Of a DNA stretch of 30,083 bases, positions 9,544 through 18,540 are shown piece by piece. The notes below the pieces were generated by a model that saw nothing but the letters and a program-made list of their open reading frames with translations, was not told the origin of the DNA and did not search any database. Each line of letters starts with the position of its first letter. Position 1 is the first letter of the stretch. Origin of the DNA: Pelomyxa schiedti (Eukaryota > Evosea > Pelobiontida > Pelomyxidae); the NCBI GenBank assembly GCA_020536535.1, contig JAHLWZ010000402.1:1-30083 (forward strand), read 5' to 3'. The position numbers were made by a program, and so were the translations under genes.

Positions 9544-10560
9544 CGAAGCAGCAACAAAGGGAAGCAAAAAAAAAAAAAAAAGAAATCAAATCACTCGCTC
9601 GTGTCGCCTCGTTGTATTTTTTTGAGGAAAGAAAGAAAAGGAGATCGAATCAAGACGAGTGATTTTCCGATAAAGAGAGCAGGGCGTTGAGCATCTCGGG
9701 GACTGGGTGGGTGTTGGCAAGATCAAAGTCCAAATGGTTGTGTTGCGGAACTGCCTGGAGCTGCGATGCCAGGTTGGTGAGGTAATGTCCAGAGGCACTA
9801 GGTGCGTATTAATTGTGGGTCAGAGGTGTTGCTTGGATTTTGACTGTTTTGCAAGGTGGAATTGAGGGAATGATAAGAACCTGGAGGATTGTAGGCAGCC
9901 GGCAACGGGAACATCGGAAGAGGGCGAGCTGTTGAAGAGGCGCGGGTATGACATTGGCAGGGCCATTGGTTCGCGGAATGTGAATCTGGGGAGGAATTCC
10001 GGTGAGTTTCGGAGTTGGTTTTTAAGTGGGAGTGTGGAAGGATTGTGGAAGGATGCACACCCAATTGAGCGGGAGCTCCCGGTTCTTGCTATCAACTCAT
10101 CGAGAGAAGGTTCTGATAGAACTGTAGTGGATGCAGTTGATGTTGTTGTGGTTGTGGTTGTTGAAGTAGTTTGGTCTGGGAGTGCACACCTCATGGTGAC
10201 ACTCTCTGCGTAAGGTAAGCTGGGCTGTAATGGCTATGAGTGACAATGAGAAGGGCGAGCAAAACTCAACCTTGAAGAAAGGACTCAGCGATGTTAAAAA
10301 CGGAGCAGAGTACAGAGGTTGGGGTGGAGGAAGGGATGCAGATAGCGGCACGGGTAGAGGGAGTGCGGCCCATAATGAAGTACACGGGTTTACAAAGTTG
10401 CTTACAATTCCAGCCATTCCAACCCTAAAGGTGCTCCTATAGCATGTTTCTTAGGCTTCTGTATATTGTTTATACATAACATAAACAATACAGATAGGAT
10501 ACCACAGAATCAGTGTTTTTACCTATAGGGCAGAGTTACCAGGTCAATTCCAGTCGCCAG
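8925..10560 (+). repeat. Left arm of 3.5-kb palindrome
   Basis: This arm pairs with 10795-12438 read in reverse, with the pair sum moving from about 21363 at the outer end to 21355 at the inner end, so there are only small net indels. It carries DCAF7 exons 1-3 (part) and the whole Ser/Pro/Thr-rich gene. Divergence is clearly visible (substitutions, a 12-bp in-frame indel and intron length differences), unlike the near-identical arms of element copy 1. Confidence 0.9.
9650..10417 (-). CDS. Ser/Pro/Thr-rich protein of unknown function, three exons
   Basis: Exons 10417-10271, 10224-9881 and 9797-9650 with introns of 46 and 83 bp give 212 aa. The donors AAG|GTTGAG and CAG|GTTCTT and the acceptors TTACAG and CACCTAG are conserved in the mirrored copy. 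The protein starts MAGIVSNFVNPCTSLWAALP, has a TSTTTTTTTSTASTT run, then FLPRFTFREPMALPMSYP, and ends with DFDLANTHPVPEMLNALLSL. A TAG in the first intron rules out simple upstream extension of the second exon. The copy at 10938-11721 differs by a four-codon in-frame deletion and by intron indels, which supports the coding frame. No domain is recognised; the Leu-rich C-terminal helix could be a binding motif. It lies upstream of DCAF7 on the same strand. Confidence 0.65.
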
Positions 10561-10794
10561 GGCAGCACTTGAATGATACCATAATGACATCTACATGGAG
10601 GTTGGTATGCAAGGCTTACACTGGACATACATACATCAGTTCCGCTAGCCATGGAGGGAAACGAGGAATTGCAGAGATGATGTGATGACAGAGGAACATA
10701 GAGTGAGCTAAGTGGAAGTAATGAAGTCACACCCAATGCCACATTCAATGTCCTTTTCTCCTTCCTTTTCTGCAGAAAGTAAGATTGAAAGACT
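10561..10794. other. Unique spacer at the centre of the palindrome
   Basis: 234 bp without mirror symmetry, bounded by the inverted pair GGTCAATTCCAGTCGCCAG / CTGGCGACTGGAATTGACC. No gene is supported. It holds the only non-mirrored sequence between the arms, so it is where a true inversion junction or an assembly join must lie. Confidence 0.7.
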
Positions 10795-10937
10795 CTGGCG
10801 ACTGGAATTGACCTGGTAACTCTGCCCTATAGGTAAAAACACTGATTCTGTGGTATCCTATCTGTATTGTTTATGTTATGTATAAACAATAAACAGAAGC
10901 CTAAGAAACATGCTATAGGAGCACCTTTAGGGTTGGA

Positions 10938-11721
10938 ATGGCTGGAATTGTAAGCAACTTTGTAAACCCGTGCACTTCATTATGGGCCGCACTCCCTCTA
11001 CCCGTGCCGCTATCTGCATCCCTTCCTCCACCCCAACCTCTGTACTCTGCTCCGTTTTTAACATCGCTGAGTCCTTTCTTCAAGGTTGAGTTTTGCTCGC
11101 CCTTCTCATTGCCACTCATCGCCATTACAGCCCAGCTTACCTTACGCAGAGAGTGTCACCATGAGGTGTGCACTCCCAGACCAAACTACTTCAACAACCA
11201 CAACCACAACAACATCAACTGCATCCACTACAGTTCTATCAGAACCTTCTCTCGATGAGTTGATAGCAAGAACCGGGACCTCCCGCTCAATTGGGTATGC
11301 ATCCTCCACACTCCCACTTAAAAACCAACTCCAAAACTCACCGGAATTCCTCCCCAGATTCACATTCCGCGAACCAATGGCCCTGCCAATGTCATACCCG
11401 CACCTCTTCAACAGCTCGTCCTCCTCCGATGTTCCTGTTGTCGGCTGTCTACAATCCTCCAGGTTCTTATCATTCCCCCCTCTCAATTCTCAATCTCTCC
11501 CATCCCTCTCAATTCCACCTTGCAAAACAGTCAAAATCCACAACAAACTCAAACAAACCCCTTGACCCATAATTAGTGCCTCTGGACATTACCTCGCCAA
11601 CCTGGCGTCGCAGCTCCAGGCTGTTCCGCAACACAACCATTTGGACTTTGATCTGGCCAACACCCACCCAGTCCCCGAGATGCTCAACGCCCTGCTCTCT
11701 TTATCGGAAACATCGTTTTGA
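10938..11721 (+). CDS. Second copy of the Ser/Pro/Thr-rich protein gene
   Basis: Exons 10938-11084, 11131-11462 and 11577-11721 give 207 aa. The first intron is 46 bp as in the other copy; the second is 114 bp instead of 83. Compared with 9650-10417 it lacks four codons near the SIGYASSTLP segment and ends LSETSF instead of LSENHSS. All differences keep the frame open, so both copies look functional. The neighbour on the same strand is the partial DCAF7 copy, repeating the left-arm gene order. Confidence 0.65.
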
Positions 11722-11833
11722 TTGATCTCCTTTTCTTTGTTTCTTAAAACAAAAAAGATACAACGAGGCGACACGAGCGAGTGATTTGATTTCTTTTCTT
11801 TTTTTTTTTTTGCTTCCCTTTGTTGCTGCTTCG

Positions 11834-12438
11834 ATGTCAGACGAAGACAGTAAGGCGTTCAAAAAAAAAAAAAAAAAAAAAAGTCTCACACGTACTGCAA
11901 CCACACGATGCCAAAAAAAATCCAAACGAGATCTCACGTAGGTTCCAACAACAATAAAAACCCACAATACAGCGCAGCAGAGTTCACGAGACATATACAC
12001 GTACGATGCACCGTGGCCGTTGTACGCGACCGGGTGGAGCTGTAGGCCCGATCGGCCGTTCAGGCTCGTGACGTGTGGTTACAGCGAGGAGGCCGTGAGC
12101 AAGGGCCGCGTGGTGCAACTCTCGAGGTCGCGTGACGCGTTGGAGGCCACTGCGGAATTTGACATGCCTTTCCCGGCAACAAAGGCCATGTGGCATCCAT
12201 CCAAATCCTCAGCTCTTGATCTATTTGGTTTGCACTTCCATCCCTTCATTAAATACATTCCTATGCTTGGAAGTCGAGGGACATACTAACTTTTCCTGAT
12301 TACAATGAAAGGAATCAAAATGAAATCCTAAACCAACCCACAAACACTAAAACTAATCAAATATTTCAAAAGCTACAAGTGGGGACTCACTCCGTGTGTG
12401 GGAAGTAAACACAACTGGCCAGGTTGGGCTGAAAGTCA
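11834..12438 (+). CDS. DCAF7: Second DCAF7/WDR68 copy, 5' part, cut by assembly gap
   Basis: Exon 1 (11834-11849), exon 2 (11973-12227) and the first 66 bases of exon 3 (from 12373) match the intact gene, with introns of 123 and 145 bp against 138 and 144. The visible changes in exon 2 (for example TTA to CTA in DLF, ACA to ACC in YATGW) are synonymous, which points to selection on both copies or to two alleles. The reading frame is intact up to the N gap, beyond which an unrelated gene appears. Whether the rest of this copy exists cannot be seen. Confidence 0.8.
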
Positions 12439-12538
12439 NNNNNNNNNNNNNNNNNNNNNNNNNNNNNNNNNNNNNNNNNNNNNNNNNNNNNNNNNNNNNN
12501 NNNNNNNNNNNNNNNNNNNNNNNNNNNNNNNNNNNNNN
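12439..12538. other. Assembly gap (100 N)
   Basis: Exactly 100 N, a conventional unknown-size gap. It sits in DCAF7 copy 2 exon 3 on the left and inside an exon of another gene on the right, so the two flanks need not be neighbours in the genome. Confidence 0.99.
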
Positions 12539-13129
12539 GAAGCTTTAAGATTGCATCAAAATTGAAGCTGAGCCAACCTGCTAGGAGTTTACAAACAGGG
12601 ACATTCTCATGCTGATTCCAGTATGAAATCAACACCATGACATGATGTTGACCATCTCTATCTTTTAGTTCGTTTTTTTTATTGAATCAACCTCTTGGAT
12701 TGCTTGTTGTAATTCCTGTTGTTCTAGGCTACTAATGGCACGCACCAGTTTAGTAATGGTTGTTGTACTCATAAAGTCTTCCTTTGTAAAGGAGCCTTTG
12801 AGAATAAGCTAAGACAAATCAGAGCCTCCACAAAGGTGATTAAATACATACAGAACACAAGGCTAGCACCTCAGGAATCTTGTTGATGCTCACCATCAAT
12901 GAAAGGTCTCTCAAAGCACAAGCTCTCATCTGAGAGAAATCACACTTGAGTAATTGTGTCTTACATACCAATTTCTTTTTCTGTTTTGCTGACAATGTGG
13001 ATTGGACTTGACAATGATCCTGCAAGAGTCCATTCACCAGTTGGGTCAATTGTCTTACTTGTTTCTTTGAGGAGATGTGATGCCCTAGGATTTTCTCACA
13101 AATCCCTGTTGGTATTCTTTCTTGCCGAC
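12539..13129 (-). CDS. Multi-exon gene with possible TEA-like DNA-binding segment, partial
   Basis: An acceptor (TCTATAG) at 13131-13130 opens an exon reading RQERIPTGICEKILG, ISSKKQVRQLTQLVNGLLQDH and on to AKQKKKL. The spacing of RxxxI, I, LG, KQV and QLV resembles the last two helices of a TEA/ATTS domain, whose recognition helix is typically KQVSSHIQVL. A 39-bp intron (GTATGT...CTCTCAG) probably follows, then MRACALRDLSLMVSINK, then an exon with EDFMSTTTITKLVRAISSLEQQ, and finally VMVLISYWNQHENVPVCKL, which runs into the gap. If the TEA assignment holds this is a transcription factor, but the match is weak and the 5' exons were not resolved. Confidence 0.4.
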
Positions 13130-14931
13130 CTATAGAAAGTCAGAAAAAGGATGAGGGTCTAACATAACTCTTTCTGGTCTGGACCAGATCCAGAATTTTC
13201 TTGTGTTTTTTGGGTAGAGTTGGTTTGACCCCCATAAAATAATGTTTACCATGACTATTTCGAAAATTTCTATATCATCGAGTGAAATTCGCTATCCAAG
13301 TATTTAACTGCTTACCAAACGCAAATACAAGCCAATAAACCAATAAATACAACTGAAATGAATAAATAGAGTGGTAATAATGCTACATAGCTTTGGATGA
13401 TTTCTGAGCTTCGATATCTAGCATTCCCACGTTTGTATGAACGTTTGCCGGGTGTTGTATGTATGATTCCCATCATTTCCGTACTAATCCTGTTGCAGGA
13501 TGCTGCAAGTGCCGGAAATGTCAGCTTCAGTGCCAGTAATATCCTCGAAAATTTTCCGGTTGAGAGCGGGATTCTGCAGCATCACTCTTGTAATGCCATC
13601 ATTGTTCCACCATGCCGGTATCTGCTTTCTTCGAACGAAATTTCTTTTTTGTGATCGCTTCAATGATGACGCGGTACAGCAGTGAGGTAGTCCTCGTTGT
13701 TAGAACGCAACGATTGGCGATCCACGTGGTGGTTGAGATGTCGTGCGATGTCGAGTGCAAGACGCAATCTTGGAATCATGTAGTGCTTGAACAATGCGCT
13801 GTGGAGCTCAGAGTTCAGCTCGGGTCTGGATCCTCAGTGAGGACCACGAGCCACCTGCCTCAAAGTGTAAACACAAGCACTTCTACTCTTCGGTACTGTT
13901 TTAGTGTGGTTGGGTGGGGCGAACTACGTGGGAGCGTAGGAAATTATTTACTAATCGGCAATAGTTGTTTTTTCCCTTTTCCCACCAACATCCTTAGACA
14001 GCACAGGTAGCTTTAGCATTTGCCATGTTCTCTTCCCATATTTCCGTCGTATCCTGAGCCCTGAGAAGATTTATGGGGCATCACCTTAAAAGGATAGATT
14101 CATACTTGGATTAATCTACTGTATGTAAAACTCCACTCGTTTTGTTTCAAGTTTTCAGCAGGCGACTGAGGGAGGGCCTTGCGTGGATCCACTTCGTGCA
14201 TTGGTACAAAGAGTGGCTGCTGTGAATGTTCAGGTATTATTTATTTTGGGCCGCAAACGCAGCAACTATCATTTCAAATGCAACCGCAAATGCAACAACC
14301 ATTTCAAATGCAACGCAAGTCAACCACAACCAAGTTTGATCCCCCATCCAGGATTCTAACCTTGACTCTTCTTGTGCTCGGCAGATAGATCATATGTTGT
14401 TTTTTTTTTATTATTTTGTATTTTTCGAAAATTCGAATTTTTTCATAAATAATAAGTTTATTTTGTTTGTATATTTTGTTTGCACGTTGTTGTTATTTTC
14501 TTTGTGTTACAGTTTCAACAACACATTATTATTAATATATTAATTCCCTTTTTCTGCCACTAACTATGAACAGAGCAGCCCCGCTCCGTTTTCGTGAGTG
14601 AGAACTTGGCTCTGTTTGAGCATATTGGTGGCGACAGACCAAGTGAGAACAGGGGTGTGTTCCCTACTTCCCTTTTCTTTCCCCCATTCACCCTGGAGAC
14701 GCGGATCTCAGCATTGCCCAGCCTGAATGCATTTGTGTCCAGCCCTCACCCACTGCATTCCCCTGCAGGGTTTCACGCACTTCGGTTGAATTTGTGTACC
14801 CCACGCCCTCTCTTTTTCCCCACTGACTCCTTGAGCAGCAGCTTGTGGTTGGTGACCACCTACCAGGCTTTGGTATGTGGTCCACAATACTTTAGATTTT
14901 TGTCACCCAAAAAATAACGAAAGGAAATAAA
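13130..14931. other. Long stretch without a firm gene
   Basis: 13150-13260 may hold a Ser/Gln/Lys-rich upstream exon of the preceding minus-strand gene. 13600-13760 (minus) resembles 18300-18540 (plus), see the repeat entry. 14270-14320 is a Gln/Met-rich low-complexity tract from CAAATGCAACC-type repeats. 14395-14560 is AT-rich and poly-T-rich. 14570-14930 is the immediate upstream region of the Sel1 gene; no TATA-like element stands out. Confidence 0.4.
13600..13760 (-). repeat. Dispersed repeat copy A (related to 18300-18540)
   Basis: Read on the minus strand it shares TACCGCGTCATC, GAAGCGATCACAAAAA, TCGTTC-AAGAAAGCA and further on AATGCTAGATAT with 18425-18540. The shared order with many differences indicates an old dispersed repeat or decayed gene family. 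A short frame reads YRVIIEAITKKKF here and YRVIFITEAITKRISF in the other copy. Confidence 0.5.
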
Positions 14932-17657
14932 ATGGGGAACAGCCAAAGCACATCCTCGACGTCGGACCCGGTTGATGGCAGCGACGAGTTTCAGAGGGCG
15001 ATTCGTGAGCGTGATGCTTTCTTCGCGAGGCTGGGGCGGTGGGCCACAGTCGACGACGTGCAAAACACAGAGGGGAGTGTGGTGGTGGCATCAAACTTCA
15101 GGCTCGTGAGAGTCATCTCACAAGGGTGCGACGGTGTGTGTGATTCAACCAACGAAACGAAACGAAACTAAACGAAACCAAACGAAACAGAGATTGGGTT
15201 TGAGGTGAAATGCATTGGGTCAGGGCACCCCAAGTTGTTCATGCACCAGTCATATGTTCTCAAGGCTCCTTTCAATTATGGTTTCACCACAACAGAAACA
15301 AGTGTTGATGATGACTTTGAGGCATTGTGTCTTCTTCTGCTTTTATTTCTCACCATCTTTTTTTCTGTGTACTCCTCCTGACTTCTTCTCTTTTTTCTCT
15401 CTCTCTCTCTCCATCTCATCAGAATGAGAACATTGTTGCTTCAGTTTTGGATGCACACCAATCAAACCGATATCTTTGCCACTTCACAGACCGCATCCCA
15501 CAAGAGTATCACAACCACCTTCCACCAGCCGCAAAGGAGCTTGCATTTGACCCAGTGCACAACAGGATGCGTGCATGTGTGTGGGTTGTCCTTGAGCGTC
15601 ATCACTCTGAGACATGGGACCAATTTCTAACTCACGTTGATGATGCTCAGGACATGTATGACCTTGGGGTGTGTTATTACAATGGTGATGGTGTTGGCAA
15701 GGACATTCATGTGGCAGTGTCACTGTTCCAAAGGGCAGCTGATGCTGGTAATGCCAAAGCAATGTGTGACCTTGGTGTGTGTTATGAAAATGGCAATGGT
15801 GTTGACAGGGATCTCAGCAAGGCAGTCACACTGTATCAGAGGGCTACTAGTCTTGGTATTACCTGGGCAATGTGCAACCTTGGTGAATGTTATGAAACTG
15901 GAAATGGTGTGGAGAAGGATGTTTGCAAGGCAGTGTCACTGTATCAGAGGGCCGCTGATGCTGGTGATGCCATTGGAATGTTCAACCTTGGTGAATGTTA
16001 TAGAAATGGCAGTGGTGTTGACAAGGACGTTCACAAGGCAGTGTCACTGTATCAGAGGGCTGCTGGTTCTGGTAATGCCATCGCAATGCGCATTCTTGCT
16101 CTGCATTATTACAAAGGCAATGGTGTTGAGAAGGACGTTCACAAGGCAGTGTCACTGTTCCAGAGGGCTGCTGATGCTGGTGATACCATCGCAATGTGCA
16201 TCCTTGGGGTGTGTTATCACAATGGCGATGGTGTTGAGAAGGATGTTCACAAGGCAGTGATGTTGTATCAGAGGGCTGCTGATGCTGGTGGTGCCTCAGC
16301 AATGGCCCAACTTGGTTACTGTTATCAAAATGGTGATGGTGTTGAGAAGGATGTTCACAAGGCAGTGTCACTGTTCCAGAGGGCTGCTGATGCTGGTGAT
16401 GCCAAAGCAATGTTCAACCTTGGTGTGTGTTATCACAATGGCGATGGTGTTGAGAAGGATGTTCACAAGGCAGTGCCACTGTGGCAGAGGGCCGCTGATG
16501 CTGGTGATGCCAAAGCAATGATCAACCTTGGTGTGTGTTATCACAATGGTGATGGTGTTAAGAAGGATGTTAACAAGGCAGTGTTACTGTTCCAGAGGGC
16601 TGCTGATGCTGGTGTTGCCAACGCAATTGGCAAACTTGGTGACTGTTATGACAATGGTGATGGTGTTGAGAAGGATGTTCATAAGGCAGTGTCACTGTGG
16701 CAGAGGGCTGCTGATGCTGGTGATGCCTCGGCAATGGTCCAACTTGGTTACTGTTATCAAAATGGCAAGGGGGTTGAGAAGGATGTTCACAAGGCAGTGT
16801 CACTGTGGCAGAGGGCTTCTGATGCTGGTGATGCCAAAGCAATGAGCAACCTTGGAGTGTGTTACAAAAGAGGCATTGGTGTTGAGAAGGATGTTCACAT
16901 GGCAGTGTCACTGTTCCAGAGGGCTGCTGATGCTTCTCCCACAGCAACGGTCAACCTTGGTTTGTGTTATGAACTTGGTGATGGTGTTGAGAAGGATGTT
17001 CACAAGGCAGTCACACTGTATCAGAGGGCTGCTGATGCTGGTGATGCCAACGCAATGTTCAACCTTGGTTTGTGTTATGAAAGAGGCAATGGTGTTGAGA
17101 AGGATGTTCACATGGCAGTGTCACTGTTCCGGAGGGCTGCTGATGCTGGTGATGCCATGGCAATGTGCAACCTTGGTGACTGTTATTACTATGGTGATGG
17201 TGTGGACAAGGACGCTCACAAGGCAGTGTCACTGTTCCAGAGGGCTGCTGATGCTGGTGATGCCAAAGCAATGTTCAAACTTGGTTTGTGTTATCAAAGC
17301 GGCAGTGGTGTTGAGAACGATGTTCACAAGGCAGTGTCACTGTTCCAGAGGGCTGCTGATGCTGGTGATGCCAAAGCAATGTGCAAACTTGGTGACTGTT
17401 ATTATGATGGTGATGGGGTAGACAAGGACATTCACAAGGCAGTGATGCTGTATCGGAGGGCTGCTGATTCTGGTAGTGCTCAGGCACTGCACTGCCTTGC
17501 ATTGCGTTACAGCCGAGGTGTGGATGGTTTTGCCAAGGACATTCATCAGGCACAGAGACTGTGGCTGTGGGCTGCTTCCCTTGGTAATGTTGATGCCCTG
17601 GTGGAACTAAACAATCGTAAAGGGAAAGATTTTTGGAGGTTTTTCTCCTTTTTTTGA
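14932..17657 (+). CDS. Sel1-like repeat protein with 18 repeats and N-myristoylation signal
   Basis: Exons 14932-15133, 15191-15321 and 15423-17657 give about 855 aa. The start MGNSQS fits the N-myristoylation rule (Gly2, Ser6), so membrane attachment is likely. Exon 2 joins as SQGCDEIGFEVKC. The first intron (57 bp, GT-AG) is an AAACG pentamer tract. The second (101 bp) needs a GC donor (GAG|GCATTG) to keep phase. From about 15646 there are 18 full Sel1 repeats, mostly 36 residues, with the consensus AMxxLGxCYxNGDGVEKDVHKAV and LFQRAADAGDAKA, then a degenerate end NRKGKDFWRFFSFF. Repeat 13 has 35 residues and repeat 18 has 37. Sel1 arrays form alpha-solenoids that bind partner proteins, as in ER quality control and signalling adaptors. 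No catalytic domain is seen. The partner is unknown. Confidence 0.88.
15134..15190 (+). repeat. AAACG pentamer array filling an intron
   Basis: The first intron of the Sel1 gene consists largely of AACGA/AAACG units between a GTGTGTGTG donor region and a GAAACAG acceptor. Other introns in the window are also made of A-rich or T-rich simple repeats. Confidence 0.7.
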
Positions 17658-17913
17658 GAAAAAACCCCAACAGACAAAGAACACACCAACTACCACCCAC
17701 ATTTTCAATGGACTTTCAATAAATCAGAAACAACTGTTTAAAGGCCAGCCCATAGCACTGATCGCTCTTTTTTTTTCCAAGTTTCAAGGAGTTCTCAAGA
17801 AACCTGGGACCAAAGCACTGAAGTTTTTGGCATCAGTGGTGTTCTGTTCAATGACAGGTATCACACTCGCTTCTCTTCTTCAAGAGTGTGGTGTGTGTGG
17901 CTGATGCCAGTTT

Positions 17914-18184
17914 TGTGTGCTTCTGTGGGATGTGCAGGGAGCATTCTACACTATCCATGGCCTTGGCACATACCACACCTTTCAGTGGTGTTGCCACACA
18001 TGTGTTCACCTGGGTCACTGGTATTGCTAGGTACTGCCTCATGCTCATCCACAGTGTTTTTAATTCTGAGGTATGTGGTGGCAGAGACATAAATCCAATG
18101 TAGCAAGTGTGTGATTCTGCAAACAAAACAGGCAAACTGTGTGCAATGTCACACAACGAACTACACATCCCACAGAAGCACACA
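17914..18184. repeat. 21-bp inverted repeat pair 250 bp apart
   Basis: TGTGTGCTTCTGTGGGATGTG at 17914-17934 is present in reverse complement at 18164-18184. The pair could bound a small foldback element or arise from a local inverted duplication. Confidence 0.6.
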
Positions 18185-18299
18185 TTTTGGTGGAGGCTTT
18201 GCGGTGTTGATTCTTGAGCACCACAACAACGGCCACAACCATGGATACATGCAGTACAACAACGAGATTCATGCACAACAAGCACTAGTACTTCACTAT

Positions 18300-18540
18300 C
18301 TATCGCACCATACTTCATCGCCGACACGTACAACTGGAACGACTTCTCGGACATCACCAACGCGAGCACTACTACAACGCGTACACCGTTTGCGCACGCT
18401 CGACATCGGCATCGTTGTCACTTCTGTACCGCGTCATCTTCATCACTGAAGCGATCACAAAAAGAATATCGTTCAAAGAAAGCATCAGTTCTATTAATCT
18501 GAAATCTCTTGCGACATCATGGCATGCTAGATATGCAGAA
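18300..18540 (+). repeat. Dispersed repeat copy B (related to 13600-13760)
   Basis: It contains TACCGCGTCATC, GAAGCGATCACAAAAA and GCATGCTAGATATGCAGAATC in the same order as the minus strand of 13430-13760. One frame reads LLYRVIFITEAITKRISFKE, which may be a remnant of a mobile-element protein; this is not established. Confidence 0.5.

Larger units (their letters stand above)
10795..12438 (-). repeat. Right arm of 3.5-kb palindrome, ending at assembly gap
   Basis: Reverse-complement counterpart of 8925-10560. It runs straight into the N gap at 12439 and was still matching at the last base, so its outer end is not known. The differences from the left arm are of an allelic or older-duplicate kind: synonymous changes in DCAF7 exon 2, in-frame indels in the Ser/Pro/Thr-rich gene and length changes in introns and homopolymers. 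Confidence 0.9.

Noticed and set aside
9820-10194. Single-exon model of the Ser/Pro/Thr-rich gene starting at MRCALPD
   Set aside because: Both arms support an upstream exon (MAGIVSN...) with a conserved 46-bp intron, and the terminal exon after the second intron is also conserved. The single-exon form would lose both.
15982-17271. Long minus-strand frames rich in His/Gln/Cys across the Sel1 array
   Set aside because: They are periodic shadows of the plus-strand Sel1 repeats.
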